From positions 440,982-504,981 of the forward strand of contig CAYGSJ010000001.1 in assembly GCA_964352665.1 (NCBI GenBank): a stretch of 64,000 bases of DNA, given 5' to 3'. The translations under genes and the position numbers were made by a program. Positions 9,981-19,000 of this stretch are shown piece by piece (the first letter of the stretch is position 1; each line of letters starts with the position of its first letter). The notes below the pieces were generated by a model. The model saw nothing but the letters and a program-made list of their open reading frames with translations. It did not search any database and had not been told where the DNA came from. The DNA comes from UBA1672 sp964352665. GTDB lineage: Bacteria; Pseudomonadota; Alphaproteobacteria; Micavibrionales; Micavibrionaceae.

Positions 9981-10514
9981 TTATTCATATGTAACAACCG
10001 GGGAGCTTCGTCCTCGGCTAAAAGCCACTTCCATCATTTCAAATGATTCCATCACAAACCCTGCAAATTTGGGGACGTATTGATATTGTACAGAGACCAT
10101 GACCACGCCCTCATCTTCATCAGCCAAAGCGGCAACCCTCTCCAGAGCATCAGGAATCGGGGTCATGTTCTGTGTTTCACGCCATACAATTTCACTATTT
10201 GCATCTTCATCAAAACGGACACTGACAATATCAACTCCATAACTTGAGTTATCTAAAGGCTCAAACGCGAGTCGACCAGCCTCTATTGCTTCCGATACAT
10301 CACCTGCATCTACTATATTCTGGCGTGTAATAAGATCAGCCACTACTTGTGAAGCGCGGATTGCCTTCTGATTAGCAAGGACTGCAAAGCCGGCATCATA
10401 AACGCCCATAAACAGGGTCAGCATAATCGGAAAAATCATAGCAGCCTCAACCGCCGCTATCGCGTCTTCCTCTCCAATCCATCGTGCCAATAATTTTTTA
10501 AACATGTTGTTCAT
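9981..10514 (-). CDS. TadE-like minor pilin (pseudopilin)
   Basis: 177-residue TadE/TadF-type protein with a short basic leader and a prepilin-like segment (AAVEAAMIFPIMLTLFMGVY) at about residues 21-41. The conserved Glu five residues into the hydrophobic run is kept. The start at 10514 has GAGG four bases upstream. Such proteins are processed by CpaA and are thought to prime or anchor Flp pili. The following stretch, NQKAIRASQVVADLITRQ, is common in this family. It lies between the second tadE-like gene and tadG with tight spacing. Confidence 0.85.
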   Translation of the reverse strand: MNNMFKKLLARWIGEEDAIAAVEAAMIFPIMLTLFMGVYDAGFAVLANQKAIRASQVVADLITRQNIVDAGDVSEAIEAGRLAFEPLDNSSYGVDIVSVRFDEDANSEIVWRETQNMTPIPDALERVAALADEDEGVVMVSVQYQYVPKFAGFVMESFEMMEVAFSRGRSSPVVTYE

Positions 10515-10524
10515 CAAACCTCAT

Positions 10525-11049
10525 TTATGCGCCGCCACCAAATTCGTATGGCTCACTTTGTAAAACTATTGTTGATATAAACAATGTACCGCCGGATGGT
10601 CCATTCAAAAGTGGTCCCACAAGCGGTGTCATCATGCTGTATCTATACCCTACACGGATAAGTACTTTTGAATTCGATTCTCCGGCATCAAATCCTGGAG
10701 AAACCATCATGCCGTCCGGATCCAGTGTAGGACCAGAAAAATCTGTGTAATTGTCTAGAGTTTGAACCTCTATAACCATATCTTCGCAATCAATGAGAAT
10801 AACAGCAAAATCGCAGAGTGCATCACGGAACATCTGTTCGGGATCTCCCCCAGTTTGCTGGACCTGTCCTGTTCTGATTAACCTTGCCGCTGAGCCGGTC
10901 GCCCCTTCCAGAAGGCTGGCCGATGTAAACATCAAAGAGAGTTCTATAATTCCCAGAGTTATGGTCATGTAAGGCAACAACAGAAGGCTGAACTCCATTG
11001 CGGTTGAGCCTTCTTGTCTAGTAAAATACTTGCGAATGAAACGTATCAT
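10525..11049 (-). CDS. TadE-like minor pilin (pseudopilin)
   Basis: 174-residue protein with the leader RQEGSTAMEFSLLLLPYM: Gly before the cleavage point and Glu at +5 of the mature form, then a hydrophobic helix. The region SLLEGATGSAARLIRTGQVQ matches the TadE family. With the next two genes it forms a three-gene pseudopilin set upstream of the main Tad operon. The 10-base gap to the next gene suggests coupling. Confidence 0.87.
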   Translation of the reverse strand: MIRFIRKYFTRQEGSTAMEFSLLLLPYMTITLGIIELSLMFTSASLLEGATGSAARLIRTGQVQQTGGDPEQMFRDALCDFAVILIDCEDMVIEVQTLDNYTDFSGPTLDPDGMMVSPGFDAGESNSKVLIRVGYRYSMMTPLVGPLLNGPSGGTLFISTIVLQSEPYEFGGGA

Positions 11050-11109
11050 CTAATTTTTACCCAACTCTTATTTCGTATTTTAATCAAATATCTTCTTGTT
11101 TTTACGCAT

Positions 11110-11131
11110 AAAAAAAGCGGCGAAACCGCTC
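11110..11131 (-). terminator. Intrinsic terminator after the membrane-protein gene
   Basis: Short stem AGCGG/CCGCT (11116-11120 and 11126-11130) with a CGAAA loop. On the minus strand it is followed by seven T residues. It ends the transcript of the upstream envelope genes before the tadE/tadG set. Confidence 0.75.
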
Positions 11132-11243
11132 TTATGTTCTTTTGGATGGCCAGATACATACACAGACCCACTCCATTACACCATTCTAATGCTCAAATCA
11201 TAAAGAATTCATTAACATAATACATAAACCTATGAAATCAGTA

Positions 11244-11771
11244 CTAAGCATCCATATCTTCGCGACGCATTTTTTTTCCTGTAACCCCCTCCCCCCATTG
11301 GGAAATCAATACTTCCTGCCGTTTTTTAATTGCCTCCATCCGCGTTAACCCTTTTTGATACAGAAAGGACGAAACAATACCTGTTACGACCCAATCTATC
11401 ATGTACCCAAAGGCCGCCGACATGTACATGATTGTGATAACTTGCGGATCGGAAACCAGCATAAAACTGGTTTCAAAATCATTTTCAAGTGACCACAACT
11501 TCAAAACGAATGGCAAACAGCCGGCCAAATTCATTGCGGATACTGTTGCCGCCCTTGCTCCAACACCCATAGGAGCAAGAAAAAAAGCAACCATACTGGG
11601 TAGCATGCCAACAAATAAAAGCATGGATGTCGGCAAGAAGGCCAAGCCAAGAAGCGTCATAAAAATAAGGAACAACCTGCCTTTAAAAGACAACTTGTTT
11701 TTTGAGACGGCAGGCGCCTTGCCTTCCTTGGGCTCCTCGACTTCCTTTTCTTTTTTTTCTTTTTTGCTCAT
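11244..11771 (-). CDS. Uncharacterised membrane protein next to the Tad locus
   Basis: I do not recognise the family. The 175 residues start with a 25-residue charged Lys/Glu segment, followed by three or four hydrophobic segments (about residues 30-52, 55-85, 108-135) and a basic C-terminus ending in KKMRREDMDA. No enzymatic motif is visible. It follows the pseudokinase gene by 12 bases and is closed by a terminator, so it belongs to that transcript. Its position between the pseudokinase and the tadE/tadG genes suggests an envelope or pilus-related role; this is inference only. Confidence 0.75.
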   Translation of the reverse strand: MSKKEKKEKEVEEPKEGKAPAVSKNKLSFKGRLFLIFMTLLGLAFLPTSMLLFVGMLPSMVAFFLAPMGVGARAATVSAMNLAGCLPFVLKLWSLENDFETSFMLVSDPQVITIMYMSAAFGYMIDWVVTGIVSSFLYQKGLTRMEAIKKRQEVLISQWGEGVTGKKMRREDMDA

Positions 11772-11783
11772 ATATTCGGACCT

Positions 11784-13808
11784 CTAAAACATCTGGTTTC
11801 CTGAAAGAAAAGCAAGCACAACAATGACCGTGATTGCCGTTGCCACAAGCCATGAAACCACGGTAGATGCCTCTCTACCATTTGCAACTCCGTAGGTTTT
11901 CTTATTCGCCAACCGCCTGTTATATTCGTTATATTCATCTTGCAACAATTTATATTCGGCCATAGCAATTCTAAAACCACGATCATCGGCTTTCCGCGAA
12001 TCTGTATTATCGAGCAAATTGGACATAGCCACCAAATCCCCTTCTCTGGCTGCTTTTTCGACGTACCTCTTGATTTGATCCCTAAGCTCTCTATTCCTAT
12101 AGACATTATAAACACCTGACAATGCATCCAGAAAGACCTTGGCCATTGCATGAAAACCATCCTTGCTTTCTCTTTTTTGCAACCCCGCCATAAAATGAAG
12201 ATTTCCAGCAATTTGTGTGTTTTTATCTGGTGCTGTCAAATCGTATAGATAACGATCCATAAAGTTTGCGTAGCGCACAGAGAAAAAAGCAACCAAATGC
12301 TTATCCATCATCAGCGCTATCTGGCCTCCCGCTTCACAGAACTCTTCAAAAGTTTGAAGAGTTGTTGCGCCATCGAACACAAATTTATTTTTGAATACCG
12401 GACTCAAACAAGGCGTATTAGGACATAGGGTATACAAACATCTTTCAATGCCATAGCCAGTCTTGGAGTTTTTCAATGCGCCACGACACGCATCATATAA
12501 CTTCAGATTCAAAACCAACTCAGCTTGGGGCATTTCTGCCGCAGATATAAAATGATCAAGTATATTCAGATTCAAAACTTCTATATAAAATTCCAAATCC
12601 TCTTTTCTATACATATCTCGGGCAAGCATGGATCCGAATGCGGAGGGTGTAAAACACCGCCCCTTAAAATGAATGGCAATACCCGGGTGCAAAGCCATTT
12701 CAAGCTGAGCAATTAAATATTCTCTTTTGGAGGGGTTATCTGGCATTCCCTGCACACGCTCAAGCATTTTTTCAAACCGCCCCATGATCATATCATCACC
12801 CACCGCCTTCTCGAGCCAGACTTTCAGACTGTCATCCTTAACAGCTTTCATCGCCTCATCAGGGTTTTTGTGTAAATGAAGCGCTAAAAACTCGGCATAT
12901 AAATATTTTTTTCCTCCGAAAATAAAAGGCCGGTTCGCTTTCTTACGCTTAACTGGGGCCGCCGGCGTCATCCGCGTTCCATCTAACCAGAATAAAATTT
13001 CATCAACACCCCACCTGAGATCGGCATCATCATGCAAAACCCCTCTTAACAGCTCGAGAAAAGAGGCCTGAAATCTTTCTTTTCCTATCAGGGCTGCATA
13101 GCTTCCAATCTCCATTTTTCTTTTAATTACCTGCTCGTCCGTGAGACCTTCAAGCTCGTCTGTCTTGCGTAAAAACAGTAATAGAGTGACGCCGAAAGCA
13201 TAAATATCGCCCTTGATACCCCCATTCCCACGACCAAGAGGTTCCGCCATTGCTATATTGGGAGGAAGAAACAGGGGCTTCTGGGTTAAATTCACTTGCG
13301 TGGAAAGACAGTCGCCTAAAATGACAGGCTTTGCCTTATCATTGCCACATAGAAAAATATTTTCCGGCCGTATTGCCCCATGCGAAAAATTTTTATCGCG
13401 CATTTCTTTTAACATGTTTGCCATGGGCTGTATTAAGAACTGGACGATATCCGGATGACGCCAAGTCGTATTGCTAAACTTGCTTCCCCCTTCTAGAATG
13501 GGGTCTCCCATATTAGCCACATAAATAAAGACGAGCCTTTGAGAGTTATCCAGAGGCCACTCAACAACACCTGTATGCACAAGATGCATGAACGATGTAT
13601 CTACCAGCGCTTCATAGAGACTGACTTCCTGACATCGCGGAATTTCATCTGATTCGGCAATAATCGCTATGTATTTTTTTGTGCTATTCCTTGAATCATA
13701 CGCTTCGTAGGCTTTTGAACGCCCGTTATCAAAACGCTGTGCCCGCCTTGAGGGATCAATAAATAAATTGCCTTTGAAAGGAACATGATTGGGCATTGAG
13801 TTACTCAT
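11784..13808 (-). CDS. Membrane-anchored protein-kinase-like protein, probably a pseudokinase
   Basis: 674 residues. Residues 30-275 have the outline of a Ser/Thr kinase: HGAIRPENIF (143-152) matches the catalytic loop, ILGDCLS (164-170) the DFG region and GDIYAFG (200-206) the helix-F anchor. The key residues are altered. The catalytic Asp of HRD is Ala145, DFG reads DCL, and the strand that should carry the VAIK lysine reads IAIIAE. It therefore probably binds rather than phosphorylates. Residues 290-640 are an unrecognised, mostly helical region with several Cys. A C-terminal membrane segment (about 648-668) anchors it, with the kinase-like part in the cytoplasm. It shares a transcript with the following membrane protein. 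Confidence 0.8.
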   Translation of the reverse strand: MSNSMPNHVPFKGNLFIDPSRRAQRFDNGRSKAYEAYDSRNSTKKYIAIIAESDEIPRCQEVSLYEALVDTSFMHLVHTGVVEWPLDNSQRLVFIYVANMGDPILEGGSKFSNTTWRHPDIVQFLIQPMANMLKEMRDKNFSHGAIRPENIFLCGNDKAKPVILGDCLSTQVNLTQKPLFLPPNIAMAEPLGRGNGGIKGDIYAFGVTLLLFLRKTDELEGLTDEQVIKRKMEIGSYAALIGKERFQASFLELLRGVLHDDADLRWGVDEILFWLDGTRMTPAAPVKRKKANRPFIFGGKKYLYAEFLALHLHKNPDEAMKAVKDDSLKVWLEKAVGDDMIMGRFEKMLERVQGMPDNPSKREYLIAQLEMALHPGIAIHFKGRCFTPSAFGSMLARDMYRKEDLEFYIEVLNLNILDHFISAAEMPQAELVLNLKLYDACRGALKNSKTGYGIERCLYTLCPNTPCLSPVFKNKFVFDGATTLQTFEEFCEAGGQIALMMDKHLVAFFSVRYANFMDRYLYDLTAPDKNTQIAGNLHFMAGLQKRESKDGFHAMAKVFLDALSGVYNVYRNRELRDQIKRYVEKAAREGDLVAMSNLLDNTDSRKADDRGFRIAMAEYKLLQDEYNEYNRRLANKKTYGVANGREASTVVSWLVATAITVIVVLAFLSGNQMF

Positions 13809-13983
13809 ACCACCCGTCTCCCTTCTTTAACAAAGAAGAAAACCGAACAACTATCCGAGCTATAAATTCTAAGTCGTCTCATACCGTAACATCCTGTCAC
13901 ACATAGGCTGATTCTAAAACGAATACTTGAAAAAGTACAGGATAGCATTGTGTTGCATTAATGCCCTGCTTCTAAACCCGTAT

Positions 13984-15255
13984 CTAGGGCTTTGCAAGAT
14001 CCATCACAATCCTGTATTTCGACGTGAAATTTGGCTCAAGAATGTCGGTATATACGAGTTCAGCCTTATTTTTCAATCTGATCTCCAGCAGAATATCATC
14101 CGCACCCTCTTGCCGTGTAATATATGTCCCCAAAAGAGCGCTTCCTTCCATTTTTCCTTTTTCTGCGATATGCCAGTGAACATTTTCAATTTTGACCTTT
14201 AAGACGTTTCGCAAAGGGTCAACAACGGCCTTATAAGATGTTGGCTTCGTAACATCTATTACAACGCGGGTTTTGTCAGGATGTGTTCCGCCTCTTAATC
14301 CAGAAACCGATGATTTAATACCGGACGGACCTTCATAATTATAAACAATGCGTTTTGTCTTCAGGTCGGAGCCGACGTCGGAGCTGTAAACGGTCTGCGT
14401 TTTCCTTACCTGCCCATAACGTGGTGCAACAGCGTTGTACACACTTGCTTTCGCAGCATGGCTTAGAACTATTGGTTTTCTTTTTGGTATTACAACATTA
14501 TTTGAAAAAGAAGCTTCCTCATAAGGCTCAGAAATTGCCACTTCATCAGACGCTAACGGAGCTATAGTAATTTTTCGTGACGGCAGATCAGGTGGGGGGA
14601 TTACACTTGGCATACCTGCTTTGGGCTCCACAGATGATGCCTCCTCATCCTCACCTAGAAATAAAGAAGAGACTTTATTAAAAACGCCGTTTTGGCTTGT
14701 TGAGCCGTAGCTTTTTGTGCGGTTTTCAGTGAAAGATTGTGAGGTGTTTTGCTGTTCTATTTTTAAAACCCGCATTTTGCCATCCTGACCACTGACAGCA
14801 TTTGGCTCAAAATGTGCGGCAAGTTTTTCGTCCTTACTTCGCCTCTTGGTGTTCACCTTACTTCTTGCATCCAAATGTGCCTGTGCGGGATCATAAGATT
14901 TATTTTGCTCTACAACGCCAAAACTTTCACCGGCATCCAAAAGATCTTCTGTTTTGACGTCTGATTTATGGACCAAACGGGGCATAAGAACGGCACGCTT
15001 GGGCTTTTCTCCCGGAATAGGCACGCCATTCACGACAATACTTACAAGCTCGTCATCAGCTTGGGCCACAATTGTTGTTGTATCCTCTGCTTTAGCAGCG
15101 ACAGCAGCAGCGCGTGGCGTACTAAAAATTTGTGGTGAATTGATTGTAGGAAAATTAAAACTCTCCACGCATGCCCCCAGCATAAAACAAGGGACAACAG
15201 AAAGCATCAGAACTAATATTTTTCTAAATTCACACGTCATATTGGTTGGTAACAT
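13984..15255 (-). CDS. Lipoprotein with C-terminal AMIN-like domain
   Basis: The signal peptide ends in the lipobox LGAC at about residue 29. The middle 250 residues are low in complexity and look disordered. The last 100 residues resemble an AMIN domain, with SGLRGGTHPDKTRVVIDVT and paired strands such as LRNVLKVKIENVHW. AMIN domains bind cell-wall or secretin structures in amidases and PilQ. No amidase catalytic domain follows, so this may be a targeting or scaffold protein. Start: the ATG at 15255 has AGAGA upstream; a TTG at 15261 and an ATG at 15240 are alternatives. It lies between the phosphoglycosyltransferase and the pseudokinase genes. Confidence 0.7.
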   Translation of the reverse strand: MLPTNMTCEFRKILVLMLSVVPCFMLGACVESFNFPTINSPQIFSTPRAAAVAAKAEDTTTIVAQADDELVSIVVNGVPIPGEKPKRAVLMPRLVHKSDVKTEDLLDAGESFGVVEQNKSYDPAQAHLDARSKVNTKRRSKDEKLAAHFEPNAVSGQDGKMRVLKIEQQNTSQSFTENRTKSYGSTSQNGVFNKVSSLFLGEDEEASSVEPKAGMPSVIPPPDLPSRKITIAPLASDEVAISEPYEEASFSNNVVIPKRKPIVLSHAAKASVYNAVAPRYGQVRKTQTVYSSDVGSDLKTKRIVYNYEGPSGIKSSVSGLRGGTHPDKTRVVIDVTKPTSYKAVVDPLRNVLKVKIENVHWHIAEKGKMEGSALLGTYITRQEGADDILLEIRLKNKAELVYTDILEPNFTSKYRIVMDLAKP

Positions 15256-15306
15256 TGTCAATCTCTAGTCTACTCTACACAAATTATCTTATAAAAAGCC
15301 GGTTTT

Positions 15307-16413
15307 CTATTTGTTGGGAACAGTTTCCCCCAACTCCTTTTCTTCCATCAAAAACTTGATCAGAGAAATATAACGCTCGGGCTTTGAGGACACCAATATA
15401 TGTGTCAACAGCAATACAATCCAGCCAATTGTCAGAACAAATGGCGGTACCCCAAGGGCAATCCCCCCATAACCAATAGCCCCCATAGCAGCAACAATAC
15501 CAATAATTACAAGGCTAGCGCGCCTTACACGAACGCCTGCGTCAATGAAATGGTGGTGAAAATGCCCTCTATCGGGCGCAAATGGATCTTTTCCACTACG
15601 AATACGCCTATAGAACTGGGCACAGGTATCAAAAACAGGAAATCCTATAATCCAGGCAACGCTGATGGGTTCTAACGGCGAAGTCTCACCTCTAGCAAGA
15701 AGCACAGCAAACCAAGCAATCGTTAGCCCCAAAGACATACTTCCTGCATCCCCAAGGAAAAGAGATGCCTTTCTTCGCCATGGGTTGCGCAAATTGAAAA
15801 CCAGAAAACCGGCAATGCACGCAATCAACAAGAATAAGACCGCAACATAAGACATTGCGCCAGCAGCAATACAGGCCGTGGAAAACCACAGAAACATGAC
15901 CGCAGCAGAACCGCCCGCAATACCATCCATACCATCAAACAGATTCATCGCATTGATCAGTAATACAATAGCAATAATTGTAAATGGATAGGACATAAAC
16001 CCTGTCCAGACCGTACCCATACCAAAAAGATCCCCTAGATAAGCGGCCTCGACACCGCCATAAAAAGAAACCAAGCAAGCCACCAGCACATGGATGAGGA
16101 ATTTGAATTTAGCCGGAAGAGAATACTGATCATCGAAAGCACCGGAAACAAGCAGGATAATTACAGACACATAAAGAGGCCAATAGCCCTGAAGGTCCAT
16201 AATTCCCGAGACGGAACCCAGAATCAAAAACACAGAAAAAATTATAAGCCCACCTATGGGAGGGACGGCCTTTAAATGCTGTTTACGCCCGCCGGGCTGG
16301 TCAACAATACCAAACTTACGCGCAAACTTACGGAGGGGCATAACCATCAGCACAACGATTAAAAACGCAGTAACAGGTAAAAAGGCCAAAGAAAAAGCAA
16401 AGCTTTGTAGCAT
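15307..16413 (-). CDS. Polyprenyl-phosphate N-acetylhexosamine-1-phosphate transferase (WecA/TagO/MraY family)
   Basis: Integral membrane enzyme that moves a sugar-1-phosphate from a UDP-sugar to undecaprenyl phosphate, the first step of many surface polysaccharides. Visible motifs are GGRKQHLKAVPPIGG at the N-terminus, SGAFDDQYSLP (the Asp pair), NLFDGMDGIAGG, FLGDAGSMSLG and the histidine loop RGHFHHHF. About ten or eleven membrane helices fit its 368 residues. The histidine loop favours the WecA/TagO branch over MraY; the exact sugar cannot be read. It is the first gene of the minus-strand block leading to the AMIN lipoprotein and the pseudokinase. Confidence 0.9.
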   Translation of the reverse strand: MLQSFAFSLAFLPVTAFLIVVLMVMPLRKFARKFGIVDQPGGRKQHLKAVPPIGGLIIFSVFLILGSVSGIMDLQGYWPLYVSVIILLVSGAFDDQYSLPAKFKFLIHVLVACLVSFYGGVEAAYLGDLFGMGTVWTGFMSYPFTIIAIVLLINAMNLFDGMDGIAGGSAAVMFLWFSTACIAAGAMSYVAVLFLLIACIAGFLVFNLRNPWRRKASLFLGDAGSMSLGLTIAWFAVLLARGETSPLEPISVAWIIGFPVFDTCAQFYRRIRSGKDPFAPDRGHFHHHFIDAGVRVRRASLVIIGIVAAMGAIGYGGIALGVPPFVLTIGWIVLLLTHILVSSKPERYISLIKFLMEEKELGETVPNK

Positions 16414-16532
16414 ATCTTATCGCATATCTTGTTTAACGATACGACACCCTAGCATATGTAGCGAAAAAGACGAGAAAATTTGCGGAGTGAAATGAATTCA
16501 ATCCATAAGAAAATCCAAGTAATTAAGAACAC

Positions 16533-16712
16533 CTAAGACTGTAGATTTGTAAGAATAGCCGTGAACGTAATATCTATTTCATCACCGATAACAAAAGCCA
16601 CAGCCCCTACAGCAACAGCAATGGATGCGCCAATCAGCCCGTATTCAATGGCAGTGGCTCCATCTTCGTTGGAAACGTAGCGAGAAAGGTAATGTGCAAA
16701 AATTTTTATCAT
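16533..16712 (-). CDS. Second Flp-type pilin
   Basis: A 59-residue prepilin. The start at 16712 is preceded by AAGGAAGGGG. The leader ends in NEDG and continues ATAIEYGLIGASIAVAVGAV, with the same Gly cut site, Glu +5 and Tyr +6 as the flp product at 7953-8141. The C-terminal half (VIGDEIDITFTAILTNLQ) differs clearly. It is a distinct paralogue rather than a recent copy, and could be an alternative or minor pilin. It lies alone between the mnmC-like gene and the phosphoglycosyltransferase gene. No terminator is visible between it and the latter. Confidence 0.9.
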   Translation of the reverse strand: MIKIFAHYLSRYVSNEDGATAIEYGLIGASIAVAVGAVAFVIGDEIDITFTAILTNLQS

Positions 16713-16800
16713 AACCCCTTCCTTTCTTCTGCCTTAATTCTCTCACAAAAACCCATAATTTTTAGTAAAGAGATGTGTTTTTCTAGGGGTTATAAACAAC

Positions 16801-17826
16801 TTAAAAACGCTTAGGATTCGTGGATTTAAGCATCGATTCGTAAACTACATTTCTCTGACTCAATAAGGAATTGGTTAATATTTTAGCCGATAATAATGTA
16901 CTTAGAATGCCATGGGATCCGTGCGCTGCTGAAACATAGACAGATTTATTTAAAGGGCCGACAACAGGAAAGTGATCTTTTGATGTTGTTCGCACCGCAG
17001 CACGATGACCAGCCAACTTATAATCATCTTTTAGAGACGGTATTGCATTAAAAAGTTTATCGAGATTATCGCCATCATCTTCATCAATAATATCACTATG
17101 ATCTAGCCACCTTTGAAAGGTTGCGCCGATATAATGAATCCCCCCTTGTTCAGGCGTAATATACCCGCCATAACTTATGGCCGCGCCAAGAAAACCACTG
17201 CTTTCCGTTTGCTTGACACAGGTCACCTGCCCGCGAACCCCCCGCAAGGGTAGGTCTGCGGCCAAATCAAATTTTAATACCCCCATCCCACAGGCAAGAA
17301 TTGTTGCATCCCCCACTAATGCACTCATATCTTCAATTTTTGAATTCAGGTGCACCTCAACATCACGCACATAAGCATGACAGAGCTTTTTAGGAGAGAT
17401 ATAACCGGATTTAGGAATATACAGGGCATTATGTGTTATATCTATGCCTGTTATGTTAGATGCCTCTGACGTATCAACTAGCCTCATATCTTCTGCAGCC
17501 CAGCCCCAGCTTTTTACAGTCTTTGGGTAGCGCACAGTTTTCTTTTCATCATTCATAAGAAACAATGTGCCACAAGGATTCCAGTCTATCGCTTCTCCAA
17601 ACTTTTCAAAAACCTCCAAAGCCTCGAAAAATGCCGTTGAGTAAAAGCGCCCCTGATCATCCAGATCAGCCGTCAGCCTTGGATTATAAAGACCAACATC
17701 ATTGCCGCTTGCGCCGGATGCAATTTCTTTTGCGGAGTCATAGATGACGGGAACCGCTCCGGCCTGCTTTAAAATATAGGCCAAAGCACAGCCTGCAAGC
17801 CCACCCCCTATAATATTAACTTTCAT
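16801..17826 (-). CDS. mnmC: FAD-dependent tRNA 5-carboxymethylaminomethyl-uridine oxidase (MnmC C-terminal domain as a separate protein)
   Basis: DAAO-type flavoprotein corresponding to the MnmC(o) half of bifunctional MnmC, which removes the carboxymethyl group from cmnm5U34 to give nm5U34. The FAD-binding GGGLAGCALAYIL is at residues 7-19. The motif ASGASGNDVGLYNPRLT, family-specific, follows at about 36-52, and AAHGSHGILSTLL near the C-terminus contacts the flavin. The ribosome site AGGGGTTTT precedes the ATG. The methyltransferase half is encoded separately at 18265-18948, with an unrelated plus-strand gene between them. Confidence 0.87.
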   Translation of the reverse strand: MKVNIIGGGLAGCALAYILKQAGAVPVIYDSAKEIASGASGNDVGLYNPRLTADLDDQGRFYSTAFFEALEVFEKFGEAIDWNPCGTLFLMNDEKKTVRYPKTVKSWGWAAEDMRLVDTSEASNITGIDITHNALYIPKSGYISPKKLCHAYVRDVEVHLNSKIEDMSALVGDATILACGMGVLKFDLAADLPLRGVRGQVTCVKQTESSGFLGAAISYGGYITPEQGGIHYIGATFQRWLDHSDIIDEDDGDNLDKLFNAIPSLKDDYKLAGHRAAVRTTSKDHFPVVGPLNKSVYVSAAHGSHGILSTLLSAKILTNSLLSQRNVVYESMLKSTNPKRF

Positions 17827-17896
17827 AAAACCCCTATCTTCTTGACATAAAAAAACAACATATGGTACCCCTTATCAAAATAGAGGCATTAGGAAT

Positions 17897-18289
17897 ATGA
17901 GTAAAACAATAAAAATAGGCGATGTATACAAGGGGGTTGGCGAACCAACAAACAGCCTGCTGATCGGTACTTTCAGGCAAGATCTTCCAGCCGAAATAAG
18001 GGAAAGAACCGCACGTACGTTGCTTGCTGCTCAAAGTATCATGAGAACATTTTATGAAAGACACATACCGCCCAATACAAATGCCGACAAGTTTGTTGAT
18101 CAGGACATCGATCTTGATGATCTTTCAGCCTGTTTTAACGCACATGGTAATGATGCAAGAGAGGTTTTGCTTGAGATAGCAGCGCTTCTGGAGGATGAAG
18201 AAGTGCAGGTCAACCAAACAGACAGCAGAGATTTTTCTGCTGATGCCGAACGAGCGCGTCAGCTTTATGACGTGCTGTCGGCTGCATAA
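17897..18289 (+). CDS. Uncharacterised small acidic protein
   Basis: 130 residues, unrecognised. It is mostly helical and acidic (DQDIDLDDLSACF, ALLEDEEVQV), with no signal peptide or membrane segment and one Cys. It sits on the plus strand between the two halves of MnmC, and its last 25 bases overlap the end of the converging methyltransferase gene. GAGGCATTAGGAAT precedes the ATG. Coding character is good, but I propose no function. Confidence 0.65.
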   Translation: MSKTIKIGDVYKGVGEPTNSLLIGTFRQDLPAEIRERTARTLLAAQSIMRTFYERHIPPNTNADKFVDQDIDLDDLSACFNAHGNDAREVLLEIAALLEDEEVQVNQTDSRDFSADAERARQLYDVLSAA

Positions 18290-18948
18290 TTTCCGACACA
18301 CATTTCCCGCTTTCGACCAAAACCGGGCACCTTTCTCACTTCAAATCCGGCAGATTCTAACCCACGGCGGACAAATCCAGCGGCGGTGAAAGTTGCAAAG
18401 CTTGCCCCCTCTCGACTTAGTCGGGCCATATTTTGAAAAACCGTTTCCGTCCACATATCGGGATTGGTAGATGGTTTAAAACCATCGAGAAACCAGAAAT
18501 CTATTTTGTCATTTAACTTTTCCATTTCTTGATTCACATCACCAAAGACAAGCGTAAGGGAAACCGAATCTGAAATTGCAATATTATGCGTACCCACCAA
18601 CGAATCAGGCGGATATTTGGCTAATAAAGTATCCAATTGATCTTTTAGCTCCTCCCACTGTGAAAGATGGTCGCGAATGAATGACTTCTCTAACGGATAT
18701 TTTTCAAAAGAAATATAATGCAGATACTCTGGCCTCCGACTCTCAGGATCTGCCTCCAGCAACTGCAAAACTGCCAAAAAATTCAGTCCCGTGCCAAAGC
18801 CGGTCTCGCAAATTGTAATTTTTTCTTTTCCTTGCCATGCGTACGGCAAATTGTTTCCGTCTAAAAAAACGTGACGCGATTCTGCAAGTCCATCTTGTAC
18901 AGAAAAATAAACATCATCAAAGCGCTCTGATCTTGGCACGTCGGTCAT
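18265..18948 (-). CDS. mnmD: tRNA 5-aminomethyl-uridine methyltransferase (MnmD; MnmC N-terminal domain as a separate protein)
   Basis: SAM-dependent methyltransferase that makes mnm5U34 from nm5U34. It shows the family pattern RFDDVYFSVQDGLAESRHVF near the N-terminus, the SAM motif ETGFGTGLNFLAVLQL at about residues 48-63 and the signature FLDGFKPSTNPDMW near 149-162. The end, AGFEVRKVPGFGRKREM, is also typical. At 227 residues it is a stand-alone MnmD, as in plants and some Firmicutes, rather than the MnmC fusion of enterobacteria. Its 3' end overlaps the plus-strand orphan by 25 bases. Confidence 0.9.
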   Translation of the reverse strand: MTDVPRSERFDDVYFSVQDGLAESRHVFLDGNNLPYAWQGKEKITICETGFGTGLNFLAVLQLLEADPESRRPEYLHYISFEKYPLEKSFIRDHLSQWEELKDQLDTLLAKYPPDSLVGTHNIAISDSVSLTLVFGDVNQEMEKLNDKIDFWFLDGFKPSTNPDMWTETVFQNMARLSREGASFATFTAAGFVRRGLESAGFEVRKVPGFGRKREMCVGNYAADSTS

Positions 18949-19000
18949 TTTGTTCCATAGTCGTGTAAACAGGTTTAATGACTTATAGGAAAATTCTTAC

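Noticed and set aside
17842..17866. Promoter with TTGACA upstream of the orphan gene at 17897
   Set aside because: The only -10-like hexamer (TATGGT) is 13 bases away, too close; no acceptable hexamer is found at 16-18 bases.
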